A stretch of 64,000 nt of DNA from CAVUCH01 sp963763095 (GTDB lineage Bacteria; Acidobacteriota; Vicinamibacteria; Vicinamibacterales; JAENWD01): the NCBI GenBank assembly GCA_963763095.1, contig CAVXNR010000027.1:5938-69937 (forward strand), read 5' to 3'. Every line of letters begins with the position of its first letter. Position 1 is the stretch's first letter. A model generated the notes under the pieces. That model saw nothing but the letters and a program-made list of their open reading frames with translations, was not told the origin of the DNA and did no database searches. Of this stretch, positions 35,801 through 44,766 are shown piece by piece. The position numbers and the translations under genes were made by a program.

Positions 35801-36035
35801 CTATGCGACGGCGCCCCTGCACACCGTGACCCAGGGCATTTTTCTTGAGGCCAGCCGGGCGCTGGCGACGCTGGGGGGCGCGGCCGAGTCCGGAATGCTA
35901 ACGTTGACGGTCCTCAAACCCTCCGATCAGCGCACGTTCAAGATCGAGGAGTTCATCACCGGCAGGACACCGGAGCCCGACGAGATCCTGCTGGAACAGC
36001 GTCTCGTGAGCGTGTCTATTGAGAAGGAGCGTTGA
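32892..36035 (+). CDS. Giant protein of unknown function (1047 residues)
   Basis: 1047 residues, no signal peptide, no membrane span. The first ~330 residues are rich in alternating beta pattern (GATGNLELSGTTSMDVLAA, VSFSAGVSAGLGIYD, GLVGSFSFGASAKAAG, VKLAAQVGYDFSFV), then a mixed helical region (about 330-640), and a C-terminal part with VTLPKLSFRTEHANTSLAG, RSSLSIGLTSAVALRVGN and MSRRQIVSATLGEKFLPIRLH. No catalytic motif is visible. A ribosome site (GGGAGTG) precedes ATG 32892. Its style (large, soluble, beta-rich with helical linkers) is like the DUF6603 operon 7 kb away on the other strand, and I suspect one system, but there is no sequence proof here. Confidence 0.8.
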   Translation: MPAKEFPLDSILKVGATGNLELSGTTSMDVLAAVASKKPFPPRPDGVLALGSIGLTVSSGSDLRFAAGATKVDVSFSAGVSAGLGIYDTPDKALAALDLEETPGLAIVIDDSDTTRFALLRAGYSASGGAKGTHPIGLVGSFSFGASAKAAGVTAVLQAFEETKPADAVLGDVVGSWKLPRHVIRADSLTARTWLIAEAQGSIAVKLAAQVGYDFSFVREVKAAGLSGDIGLKIDAAAKATFGLDVSGRYLVVVGRESDADRVRVRMFKLSRRGVEFGLNLKVGVQGLDSLTPGKVDDFVKAVFGVHGAQVVGALAKLDEWTDPSTSVGELVAGLANDKALELIQSSTGIDPAAAFEAARAKLTGAIQLWRTLPDRVSSELLGILDGMDAAGVTAFRNSVTLLASNDEKEQKQALIELFDAAGFDTKPVGRVLLALADRGLLSLLDRLPELRRTAGIVSDILDGDVIRRLQGALTKALDLDKVIAAVTEADFKKLDSFLVGRLAAFLDREVSFEQIDEIRKTIHVVLAKRQEIYDKARKALTTRYGAEIAATWQRTTSKTALLDVEFDTSGPQGVRLLATLLGDGDLDALLTSTSKAVTFHAAMLTHEIKRRSTLQVTLPKLSFRTEHANTSLAGVSVIEDGGRLLLYQVDASDVVTDTRRRYRSSLSIGLTSAVALRVGNDLRVHQADRATWSYRLLHARAGMQRSELEMYTRPFLEKYMKDRFGDQAQWSQWYTELDQTVDSLLANGADQFGDALLSMEVTLPAEAVLAWMRPQPILLAASKNVSRAIQRALRSVIPFYFFKDARNLFQNASAAALFVWAAIPPTTSARLDGSTLTLDAEKSVYWDHVDRRLRRAMSRRQIVSATLGEKFLPIRLHLQELGLDKQASFFTAGEVPDWIAAATSDNGDRFLSHLCLFEALVIEKAVDALEGMQDFVSLQGTAPSKAIDRLADFGADITMAFNKLSGDTVYATAPLHTVTQGIFLEASRALATLGGAAESGMLTLTVLKPSDQRTFKIEEFITGRTPEPDEILLEQRLVSVSIEKER

Positions 36036-36222
36036 TCTCAAAGCAGCTCAAGGTCAGAAACCAGTCACACCTGTGACGGTATTGTCGTCGTCCATCTCTC
36101 AAGGCAGAGACGGTTCGCGATCGGCGGATTCCCGCGACGGGGAGAAGCGGCTGCTCGATGCGGCGGCGCTGGCCATGAACAGGTGGGAGCACAAGTGCGG
36201 AGCGCAGGGCGGGCCGCCAAGT

Positions 36223-38391
36223 TCAGCGAAAGTTTTCCACGAGCATGATGTCGCTGCTCCGCTGGTCCTCCTGGGTGTAGAGAATCGACCTCTCGTCGGG
36301 AGACACTGCCATCCCAGGGACAAACGGGACCGGTCTTCTGTCCAGCGCGGCAACATGCACCACCCGTTTCTCGGCAAAGCTCAGAAATTGGAGAGCCGGC
36401 TGCGAGCCAGTCTCGGTGTTCACGAAGTAAATGCCCTTCTTCGCTAGAGCCCAGTAGCCCCAAAAGCTACCTTTGGGAAAATCCAGCACAGGTGCTTCAT
36501 CGCCGCCGTTCACCGGAACGCTCCAGAGACCGTCGATGTCCATGCCTTTCGCGTAGTACAGGGTTTTTCCATCCTGCGACTCGAACGCGGCAAATCCGCC
36601 CCGCCTCGTTATCTGGACCGCCTGTCCGCCTGCGACAGGCACTTTCCAGACCTCCAAACGCCCCGTGCGGTTGGACGCGAAGTAGATCCATTGTCCATCT
36701 CTCGACCAGCTGGGGACGACACCGTCGGGTGTGTCGCTGGCGACGCGCCGCGATGGGCCCCCATCCACGCCGATGACGTGGATACCCCAGTCGCCATCGA
36801 ACGCGATGCGGCGGCCATCCGGCGACCACCGCGGAGTACCGACCATGGGGCCGCCAAACGAAGTCAACTGAACCGGGTTGGAGCCCGCCGTGTCGCACAC
36901 CCAGATCTCACCGCTCCCTGTACGGTCGGAACCAAACGCGATTCTCGTGCCATCGGGTGAGAATTGGGGACCATCGTCGACTCGCGTGGAGGCAATCAAC
37001 TTCGTCGCGGAGCGGCTTGGCTGTGTCGCCGTCGGTACCTCGATCTGCCAGATATTGATGTCCTGCGATCGATGCTCATACGCGAGCCGGTTTCCCCGAC
37101 TTGAGATAGCTGGATTCGCCGCGTTGTCGCCGCCGACGAACGCCGGCTGTGGTGTGCCGCCCGAAGCCGAGACTCTCCAGAGACTGCTACTCGATTCGGG
37201 AGCGCCGCCGCTGGACGTAAACACCAACTCGCGCCCGTTGGCAGTCCATGCGAGGCGTTCACAAAACGGAAGCTGGTCGCGAGTCACACGCGTAGGCTCC
37301 CCGCCCGCAACCGGGACGAGGAAGATACCACCTGCGGCGCTGACCCGGTTGAAGGCCACCGTGCGACCATCGGGAGAGATGGCGGGAGCACAGTCACCAG
37401 CAGATCCCGCCGGTGGAGACGTCAGCTTTCGCTTTTCCAGACCGTCTATGGACGCCAGAAAAATGCTGAGGGGGGCCTGCGGCTCATGCTTTTCAGAGAA
37501 CGCCAGCAGTTTTCCGTCTGGAGACCAACTCGGTCCCGCCGCCCACTCGTGCTCCGGGATCATCGACCCGATTTTGCGCTCGGGACCACCGAGCGCGGGG
37601 ATCATGAAGAGTCCGCCTCCCTCCTCGGCGAGGCGGACAAACGCAATGTGGCGTCCGTCCGATGACCAGATCGGCTTCTGGTCGGCCGCAGGATGGGTCG
37701 TCAAGCGCAGAGGGACTCCCGCACCCACGACCTTGATATAGATGTCTTGGTTGTCTCCGTTTCCACCGTCCCAGGCAAATGCGACCTGGCTGCCATCGGG
37801 TGAAAAACTTGGATAGCGTTCCTGGCCAGGAAGGGTGGTCAATGGCGTCGTTCGCATCGGAGGACGTGAGAATGGCCTGAGCCGAAACACGTACAGCGAG
37901 ACGGCTGCGCCAATCGCCAGTGCTATCACGACAGCCGGCCACATCAATGTGCCGGCGCGCCACCCGCTCAGACGCGGATGGGCGGCCAAATCATGTCTCG
38001 GCGCGTTATCCACGGGCGCAATGAACCGGTAGCCGCGTCGTGGCACCGTTTCGATGAAGCGCGGCCGGTCGGCTGAGTCGCCAAGTGTCTCCCGCAGACG
38101 ATTCACGATGGCGTTCAGGCCATGCGCGAAATCGACGAACGTGCCATCCGGCCAGAGACGCTGACGCAGCTCGTCGCGCGTGACGAGATCGCCTGGTCGC
38201 TCCAGCAGCAACGCGAGGACCTGGAAGGACTGAGCTGGAAGGTTGAGGCGCGCCCCTGCCTTGCGCAGTTCAGCTGCGTGGAGATCCAGCTCGAACACGC
38301 CGAAACGGATCGCGCGACGAGCCGACTCTGGAAATTCACTCACCGGGCACCTGAACTGTGGGCGAAGCGGGATGGACGCGGATCCTAGCAC
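36223..38391 (-). CDS. Winged-helix (OmpR-like) regulator with PD40 beta-propeller
   Basis: 722 residues. Winged-helix DNA-binding domain at about 28-105 (FGVFELDLHAAELRKAG, FQVLALLLERPGDLVTRDELRQRLW, FVDFAHGLNAIVNRLRETL), one membrane span (about 150-168, TLMWPAVVIALAIGAAVSL), then seven or so PD40/TolB-like repeats (PSFSPDGSQVAFAWDG, WSSDGRHIAFVRL, WSPDGRRIAFDG). This CadC/ToxR-like layout of cytoplasmic DNA binding with an outer-sensing propeller is very common in Acidobacteriota. Target genes unknown. It is convergent with the 1047-residue protein gene and divergent from the sensor gene. GTG 38343 is an alternative start. Confidence 0.9.
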   Translation of the reverse strand: MLGSASIPLRPQFRCPVSEFPESARRAIRFGVFELDLHAAELRKAGARLNLPAQSFQVLALLLERPGDLVTRDELRQRLWPDGTFVDFAHGLNAIVNRLRETLGDSADRPRFIETVPRRGYRFIAPVDNAPRHDLAAHPRLSGWRAGTLMWPAVVIALAIGAAVSLYVFRLRPFSRPPMRTTPLTTLPGQERYPSFSPDGSQVAFAWDGGNGDNQDIYIKVVGAGVPLRLTTHPAADQKPIWSSDGRHIAFVRLAEEGGGLFMIPALGGPERKIGSMIPEHEWAAGPSWSPDGKLLAFSEKHEPQAPLSIFLASIDGLEKRKLTSPPAGSAGDCAPAISPDGRTVAFNRVSAAGGIFLVPVAGGEPTRVTRDQLPFCERLAWTANGRELVFTSSGGAPESSSSLWRVSASGGTPQPAFVGGDNAANPAISSRGNRLAYEHRSQDINIWQIEVPTATQPSRSATKLIASTRVDDGPQFSPDGTRIAFGSDRTGSGEIWVCDTAGSNPVQLTSFGGPMVGTPRWSPDGRRIAFDGDWGIHVIGVDGGPSRRVASDTPDGVVPSWSRDGQWIYFASNRTGRLEVWKVPVAGGQAVQITRRGGFAAFESQDGKTLYYAKGMDIDGLWSVPVNGGDEAPVLDFPKGSFWGYWALAKKGIYFVNTETGSQPALQFLSFAEKRVVHVAALDRRPVPFVPGMAVSPDERSILYTQEDQRSSDIMLVENFR

Positions 38392-38559
38392 GTCGCAAGT
38401 CTTGGCCCTGTGACCATCCCGAACAACTCAGGGACAAAGCCCGCGTGCATCGGCTGTTCGAGCGGACGCCGTTCGACGTTCTAATACACAGACGCTCCCA
38501 ACGAACTCAGCCCACGCCTATCTGAGCTGGCGCTGGCGGCAACAGAAGCGAGTGTTTTT

Positions 38560-41232
38560 ATGGCGTTCGCAGCTCGTGCATTCGTGCGCCTACGTGTCGC
38601 CGGCATTTTCCTGGGCGTGGCCGTAATCTCAGCAGGTGGGACCGGTTATTGGCTCTTCATCTCGCAACAGCGCCAGTACATCGTCGGCCGCAATTTTCGA
38701 ATCCTGTCGAACTTGGCTAGACAGGTGGACAACAGGGCCCGCGCCGAGGCACGGGTCATCCGGAACCTCGCAGAGGATGCGCCCGCAAAGCTTGACGCTC
38801 AGTCACGCAAGGATCTCGCAGATCGATGGGTGAAGCTTCGCGGCAGCGCGTATCAGACGGCTGACATCGAGTTTCAGATAGCGCCAGGGCAGCGCGACGG
38901 CTCGGCCAGGGGCTACACGCTGCGGGCAGACTCAGAACTTATGGTCGAGGTTCCGCTGCGAGTGAGTGGGCCAGGGACACCAGTTGTCATCGCAACGCTT
39001 CGACTCCGGCCTGGCCTTCAGCCGATGTTCGCGTCGCGGGTTGGTCAAGGAGCGTTCGACGCAATCTTGCTGGGGACCCAGAAGGGCAAGGTGCTGTTGA
39101 GCGCCGGGCCAAGCGCGCAACAGATCCGCTCCACAGGCCTCGGCGTGCTCTCGTCAAAAACAACCGACGGCAAGCCAGTGCCGTTCTCGGAGCTCGCGCA
39201 ATCGATCACAACGACGAACGTTTCGTTCGCCGGAGTCGACCACACTCTATTCCTTTTTCCTTGCTCCCTGTCTTCTGACCAAGGCGGCACGCCTTTGGTG
39301 CTGGCCGGACTGGTCCGTACCGAAACGCTCCAGTTCGGCAGTTGGGCAATCTCGACGACCCTCGTCAAGATCGGGGTCATCGTTCTCCTGCTCGCTTTCG
39401 TCAGCTGGCCGTTTCTAAAGCTGACATTGCTCGGGGATCGACAACAGGTGCGTGTGTCCGATTTTTTTCAGCTGGGAGTGGCCAGCGTCGCAGGACTGGC
39501 GATCATCACGACGGTGTTGCTCGATATCGCCGCATCCTCACGCCTGAACCGGGACATCGACAGCCAGCTGAAGCAGCTGGCAAAGGACCTCGACAGTCAC
39601 GCGACGGCGGAGATTCGCGATGCTTACGCGCAGCTCGAGTGCCTTGAGCGGACGCTGGGCTCACGCGAGACGAACCCAGTCGGCGGTCGCCAGATGTCGT
39701 CGCTCCTGCGAAGCGGCAAGATGTCGTCCGTGCTGAACGCTGATCTTAGGTGCCAGCCCTCGTCGAGGCAAGGATCAGAGGTCGAACGGCAGATGGGCGC
39801 CGACAACCGGTTGGACTCTGGTCCGCCAATCCGATGGCCCTACCCCTTCTTCGAGTCTGTCGCATTCATCGATCGCGAGGGAATGCAACAGATCAAATTA
39901 GGAACATCACGATCGGTGTCCAACAGGATCTCCGTCGCACGCCGGGACTATTTCAGGACCGTGGTTCGAGGACTCGGCTGGCCACCGGCCACGTTCTGCC
40001 GGGCAGGGAACTGTGCCCTCGGGTCGGTGTGGTCATGGACGACCGGCGAGCCGCAGGCGGTGCTCGCGAAGGGGTCAGCTGATCCCGGGGCGACCAGCCA
40101 AAGACTTCCTGTGGCTGCTATCTCGATCCCAATGCGCTCGCTCATCGGGCCAGTGCTGCCGCCAGGCTTCGCGTTTGTGGTCATCGATCATGCCGGCAAC
40201 GTACTGTTCCACTCAGATCGTCAGCGCAATGACAATGAGGACTTCTTTGTCGAGACGGACAACAACCGGCGCCTTCGTGCGCAAGTGGCCGCCCACAGCG
40301 CCGAACTGCTCGACATCAACTATTGGGGCTCGCCGTACCGCGCCTATTTGCAACCGATGGAGTTGCCCGACATGTATGTCGTCTCCATGCTCCAGAAGGA
40401 GCGGGCGTGGGCGATCAGTCGTGAATGGCTGGTTGTCACGCTGATCTTCATCGCAATCTACGTAACACTCTGGGTAATCGTCGCGCTGGCGACCCTCGGC
40501 CGAAACGCGTCGTGGCTCTGGCCGGATCCGGCGCGGCGAACCGGCTATGCCTGCGTATCAACCCTGTGCGGTGTCTTACTAGCGGGCGCTGCGTTGACGA
40601 CATGGCGTTACGAGCGCAATTCCCTGCTGGTGGTGGGCATCTCCTTGCCCCTCGTCGCGTGGATTGGCACCTACATGATCCTCCGCAATCGACCCGAGAG
40701 AGGCAGTGCAAGCAGTCGAGAGCCCCTCTTTGCATACTCAAGTGCCGCCGTGCTCCTGTTGCTCGTCACCGGGGTCGTTCCTGGTGCCCAGCTCTTCTTC
40801 GCATCGTACCAGTTGCATGTACGAAGCTATATAAAGAACAGCCAGCTCGTCGTCGCGCGGCGCCTCTCCGAGCGATTAAACCACTTGACAGAAGAGTATC
40901 TGAGCCCGGATGACGGCGACCCGAACGCGAAGAAAAGGGCGGCGACCCAGATCGACCTCATGCACGACCGCGACGTGTATGTCCACTTCCTCTACAACAC
41001 TTCGATAGAGAGGGCATCAACCAACGCCAACGAGTCCGGCTCGAGTTCTACCAGCGACGGGACCTCGACCGGGGATCGGAATGCCATCCCGGACGACGAT
41101 GACATGGTGTTGTCGTTCCTCGAAGACTACTTACCTTACTATTCGGAGGCGTCGGTCGAGTGGCGGGAGCTGCTGCACGACACCGCTGGCGACGGAAGCT
41201 GGCGCTCTGAGTACCCGGAAGAAGGGCGCTAG
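38560..41232 (+). CDS. Cache-type membrane sensor, first part (reading frame broken at about 41220)
   Basis: 890 residues as it stands. TM1 at about 12-31 (VAGIFLGVAVISAGGTGYW), an outer domain, TM2-3 (VKIGVIVLLLAFVSWPFL and VASVAGLAIITTVLLDIA, about 265-325), then a long periplasmic dCache-like domain (about 330-620: FESVAFIDREGMQQIKLG, RDYFRTVVRGLGWPPA, FAFVVIDHAGNVLFHSDRQR), further TM spans (WLVVTLIFIAIYVTLWVIVA and others, about 625-760) and a region ending EYPEEGR. A tail follows in the next frame after one base change (GAGTACCCGGAAGAAGGGCGC). Together they form about 1395 residues. It should sense an outside small molecule. Confidence 0.85.
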   Translation: MAFAARAFVRLRVAGIFLGVAVISAGGTGYWLFISQQRQYIVGRNFRILSNLARQVDNRARAEARVIRNLAEDAPAKLDAQSRKDLADRWVKLRGSAYQTADIEFQIAPGQRDGSARGYTLRADSELMVEVPLRVSGPGTPVVIATLRLRPGLQPMFASRVGQGAFDAILLGTQKGKVLLSAGPSAQQIRSTGLGVLSSKTTDGKPVPFSELAQSITTTNVSFAGVDHTLFLFPCSLSSDQGGTPLVLAGLVRTETLQFGSWAISTTLVKIGVIVLLLAFVSWPFLKLTLLGDRQQVRVSDFFQLGVASVAGLAIITTVLLDIAASSRLNRDIDSQLKQLAKDLDSHATAEIRDAYAQLECLERTLGSRETNPVGGRQMSSLLRSGKMSSVLNADLRCQPSSRQGSEVERQMGADNRLDSGPPIRWPYPFFESVAFIDREGMQQIKLGTSRSVSNRISVARRDYFRTVVRGLGWPPATFCRAGNCALGSVWSWTTGEPQAVLAKGSADPGATSQRLPVAAISIPMRSLIGPVLPPGFAFVVIDHAGNVLFHSDRQRNDNEDFFVETDNNRRLRAQVAAHSAELLDINYWGSPYRAYLQPMELPDMYVVSMLQKERAWAISREWLVVTLIFIAIYVTLWVIVALATLGRNASWLWPDPARRTGYACVSTLCGVLLAGAALTTWRYERNSLLVVGISLPLVAWIGTYMILRNRPERGSASSREPLFAYSSAAVLLLLVTGVVPGAQLFFASYQLHVRSYIKNSQLVVARRLSERLNHLTEEYLSPDDGDPNAKKRAATQIDLMHDRDVYVHFLYNTSIERASTNANESGSSSTSDGTSTGDRNAIPDDDDMVLSFLEDYLPYYSEASVEWRELLHDTAGDGSWRSEYPEEGR

Positions 41233-42745
41233 AGACGAAGTCATCGTCCTGACCTCACAAATCGGAAGCCTTCCGGTTCAAGTCGCGTCATCGGTTCCGA
41301 GCATCACCTACGTCTCTCCCACTCGTCCCGGACGTGGTACCGCGCACTCGGCCACAGACACGGTGTCCATGGAGGAACCCCGCCCGGTGCCGACGACTGG
41401 GTACACCACAGAGAACACGGCGGTCGCGGAGTCTGGCGCACGAGCTTCACTCGCCGTCCTTGTCTCATCGGGTGTCGTGTTGCTGGTGTTGACCTGCGGC
41501 GTGGTCATCGTTTTCAATCGCCGCATCTATCTCACTGGACTGACGGAGCCTCTGTGGGCCTGCAGCCAAGTGGGAGCGATTGTGGGCGAGAATGTTCTTA
41601 TCCTCGGAGAAAGGGAAGCGAAGGCGATCCGACTCGAAGGCATCACGCCCCTCAAGCTCGGACCAATTGTGCAAGAGCGCGACGTCACGCGTGCCTGGCG
41701 GCGAGCATTGGTCGGCATGGACGAACGGTCCGACGACGCCAGGGTGGTGATCGACGACTTCGACGAAGGCCTCGACGACGCGGCTGCAATGGACCGCAAG
41801 CTCGTATTGCTGGACGAGCTGGTATCGGATCCGACGAGGACGGTTATTCTGCTTTGCTCGGTGTCCATACGACGGTTGACTGACAGCCTGCGTCATTCTT
41901 CCCGCTCCATCAGAGTTGCCGGAGGGCGCCGCGCGTCAGTCGCAATCTCCACTGATTCCGGCGTGACGACCCTGGAACGTTGGACGCGGGTTCTCAAGGC
42001 CTTCGTGGTGATCGACCAGCGTCAGCAGCGCGCGGTGTGTCCGGTGGACCCGGTACAAGCGTCGGTCGCGACATCCGACCATGCCACGGAGCCGTTCCCA
42101 GTCCTGCCCGAGAAACCCCGCCGTGAGCAGTCCTGGTCGGGCCGCCTTGATGTTCTGCGGAAAGGGGCGGTGATCGCATTGCTCCAGTCGGAAGGCGCCT
42201 CGCATCCGTACGTCAGACGCGTATGCGAAGACTTGATGGGCTCTGATGCCGTCATGAACGGGCGCATGATTCGTCGGCAGGTGTTCGACGAACTCGCGGA
42301 ACGAACGGCGCATTTCTACCGTGGATTGTGGGCATCCTGCTCGGAGGATGAGAAGGTCGTACTCGGCCATGTCGCGCAGCACGGGCTGGCGAACGCGTCG
42401 GTTCGTGGCGTCGTGAGGCGACTGCTCGGCCGTCGCATGCTGTTCAAAGATCCCGCCCTTCGCCCGATGAACGAGACCTTTCGCCGCTTCATTCTCACAC
42501 GCGAATGCTCCGAGCAGGTCGCGGCGCTCGAGACCGCAAGCGGACCCAGCGCTTGGGATCGGCTTCGTGCGCCGCTCGCACTCGCCGTGGTGGGTGGCGC
42601 GATTTTTCTGTTCGCGACGCAAAAGGAGCTTTACAACGCCATTCTTGGGGTAACGACCGCTGCGGCCGTATCAGTGCCAACCCTCATACGTGCCGTCGGT
42701 GCGCTGGTCGGTCGCCCGGCGGATGGGCAAGGCTCAAGAGCCTGA
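41230..42745 (+). CDS. Cytoplasmic part of the Cache sensor (TM, DDE-box, winged helix), after a frameshift
   Basis: About 505 residues in the second frame. It begins RDEVIVLTSQIGSLPVQ, has a TM span (LAVLVSSGVVLLVLTCGVVIVF), then a soluble domain GENVLILGEREAKAIRLEGI and VVIDDFDEGLDDAAAMDRK, ending in helices (VRRVCEDLMGSDAVMNG, FYRGLWASCSEDEKVVLGHVAQHG, which resemble a winged-helix) and two C-terminal membrane spans (LALAVVGGAIFLFATQKELY). GENVLILGEREAKAIR is in the place of a Walker A but lacks the GK[ST], so ATP use is unlikely although a Walker B-like IDDFDEG exists. Related Cache proteins I remember have exactly this tail. This is the C-terminal third of the same gene as 38560-41232. 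Confidence 0.75.
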
Positions 42746-42766
42746 ACGAAGGAAGACCGCCCCATC

Positions 42767-42900
42767 AGATCGATGGATCGTCAAGTTCATCGAGGCGCGG
42801 TTCGCGAACGACTACCCGGACCTCGTGGAGTCGAACATCACGCCGTGGAGGCGCGCAGTCGTGGGAAATCTCACGACTGCGTTCGACTTCAAGACCAAGA
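42767..42900 (+). pseudogene. Phosphatidylcholine phospholipase C relic (C-terminal fragment)
   Basis: DRWIVKFIEARF, ESNITPWRRAVVGNLTTAFDF matches the conserved end of the catalytic domain of PLC-type phosphoesterases (usual xxxIxPRFG, NISPWRRAVCGDLTSAFDF). Only about 45 residues remain, with nothing before or after, so it is a broken fragment just downstream of the sensor gene. Confidence 0.5.
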
Positions 42901-42990
42901 GAGCGAAGGAGTGTCCACCGGCGCGCGCCGAGCGCGAAGGTGGACCTCACACTTGCTCCCCGCATCGAGACGTATTTCGGGACAGAGCGA

Positions 42991-44766
42991 CTAAGGTGCG
43001 GACCGGCGCATGTGGGTGATCGCGAGGGCGGAGTCCCACGCAAGGCGGCTTGCCGCCTCTCCGCGGCCCGTACGCACGCGATATGACGCCCATTTCACAT
43101 ATGTACCGTCCGCGCGCCGCGCGAGCACCGGCACGGCGCGCACGCGCACGCCGTCACGCGGAATCTCCTCGCCGGGGAACGTCAGCGGCGTCTGCGCGAG
43201 CGTCACGCCTGCAGGCAACAGGGGCACGCCATCGCGCAGTAGCGCACCTTTGCGCAGCGACACTTGACCCGCGCGCAGTGCGACCGGCACGAGCGGGATC
43301 CAGTGCGCTGGCACGCGCGACTGCAGGCGGTACACTCGCTCGTTCGGGTCGAGGCCGTCCGGCCATGGATCGGGCTCTGGCTGCGGCTCGCCTGCCCGGT
43401 CGCGCCGGTCCCCGCTACGCCCCTGCACGAATTGCTCGATCGCCCACGCCATGTTCGCCTGCTCGTCACGCAGGAACAGCACCTCCTCGAACGCCTGGCC
43501 CGTCATCGTGCCCGCGGCAGTCGGCGGCAGTACGATCCCTGGGAGCAACCGGCCATTGCCGGCGGCGACCTTGAACATCGTGAATTGCGCATCCTCCAGT
43601 TCGGTCATCGACACCGTCTCACCGAAGTCGTCGGTGAACTCGACGGCGACGACGCGGTTGAGCGCGCCGAGCAATCCGTCGACTGGCGCGACCAGCCAGT
43701 CATCGCCGGACGTCATCGCAAACTCAGCGAGTGCGAGCCGCGCGAGGTCGTGTGGCTGCGCTTCGATCGCCCCGAGGTCGACGTCGCCGTCCTCGAGCTG
43801 CCAATACCGGTCGGCCGGCATCGCTGGGTAGCGCAGCGGCGTCGCGAGCATCGTCGCGACCGTCTCGACCGGCGTGCCACTGGGCGCGCCATCTGGAAGG
43901 GGTCCGCCTGCGCCCTCCACCCACTCGAGGTCACTCCACCGCACCTCCGCGGCGCCGAACTGCGTGCCGCGTGCAACGACGGCATTCTGCTCATCCCCGA
44001 ACCGCAGCGCGAAGCGGTACTCGAGCCGCTCGGTCGACCACGCGCCGCCCGATTCCGGCGCGCCGATGAGCCATGCGAGCCACTCGGCGAGCGCCGCGCG
44101 CACTGGCCCTGGATCATCCGCCCCCGTCACCCAATCGGGTTCGGCTGGCGCAAGACTCGCGGCTTCTTCGGCGATCGCGACACCGTCCGGCACCACGCCG
44201 GCGAGCACCGCGAGCAGACGAGGCGCCTGCGGGTCGAGCGCCGCTTCCTCCGCGCTCACCGCCGGCGCGAGCGCGAGCGGATACCGGGTCGCGAGCCCCG
44301 CTGCGAGCTGAACCGCACCAGCATCCATCAACAGATCCACGAGCTGCTGGCCCGCCTCGGCGCGCTGCCGCAACCCTTTTCCGAATGCGAGGCGCGGCAC
44401 GTCCTGCACCAGCTCCTCGAGGATCGCTCCCGAATGCCACGGTCGCCACTCGACCGCGTCGATACGGTTGACGGTCGCATCGTCGAGCGGCGCCCAGCCC
44501 GTCACCGGCACCGCCTGCGAACGTACGCGCACCGATACGACCGAGCCGGCGTCGTCGCCGATCAACTCGCCGAACTGCCACTGCCGGCCGAGCATCCACG
44601 CGGGATCGGCGACGCGCGCCTCGGTTCCCGGCTTCGGGTCGCCCGTCGTCGAGTCAGGCTCGAGCCGCACCATCGCGGGCGGATCGACGATCTTCAGCTT
44701 TCCGGCGATCGACTGAACCAGGGCGTCGTCGATCGCGGACGTGACGAGCTTGATCGGCTCGGCCAT
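42991..44766 (-). CDS. Fourth gene of the giant-protein operon (591 residues, unknown function)
   Basis: Starts MAEPIKLVTSAIDDALVQSIAG at ATG 44766, whose bases overlap the TGA of the previous gene as TGATG. The frame is open to 45249, but that part is a shadow. Motifs: DPAWMLGRQWQFGELIGDDAG (near 60), DAVEWRPWHSGAILEELVQDV, WSDLEWVEGAGGP, YPAMPADRYWQLEDGDVDLGA and the C-terminal RLAWDSALAITHMRRSAP. No signal peptide or membrane span. The GRQWQFGE-type motif is known to me from large proteins of unknown function in several phyla, often in clusters with DUF6603. It looks like a structural or assembly protein; no enzyme motif is seen. Confidence 0.8.
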   Translation of the reverse strand: MAEPIKLVTSAIDDALVQSIAGKLKIVDPPAMVRLEPDSTTGDPKPGTEARVADPAWMLGRQWQFGELIGDDAGSVVSVRVRSQAVPVTGWAPLDDATVNRIDAVEWRPWHSGAILEELVQDVPRLAFGKGLRQRAEAGQQLVDLLMDAGAVQLAAGLATRYPLALAPAVSAEEAALDPQAPRLLAVLAGVVPDGVAIAEEAASLAPAEPDWVTGADDPGPVRAALAEWLAWLIGAPESGGAWSTERLEYRFALRFGDEQNAVVARGTQFGAAEVRWSDLEWVEGAGGPLPDGAPSGTPVETVATMLATPLRYPAMPADRYWQLEDGDVDLGAIEAQPHDLARLALAEFAMTSGDDWLVAPVDGLLGALNRVVAVEFTDDFGETVSMTELEDAQFTMFKVAAGNGRLLPGIVLPPTAAGTMTGQAFEEVLFLRDEQANMAWAIEQFVQGRSGDRRDRAGEPQPEPDPWPDGLDPNERVYRLQSRVPAHWIPLVPVALRAGQVSLRKGALLRDGVPLLPAGVTLAQTPLTFPGEEIPRDGVRVRAVPVLARRADGTYVKWASYRVRTGRGEAASRLAWDSALAITHMRRSAP

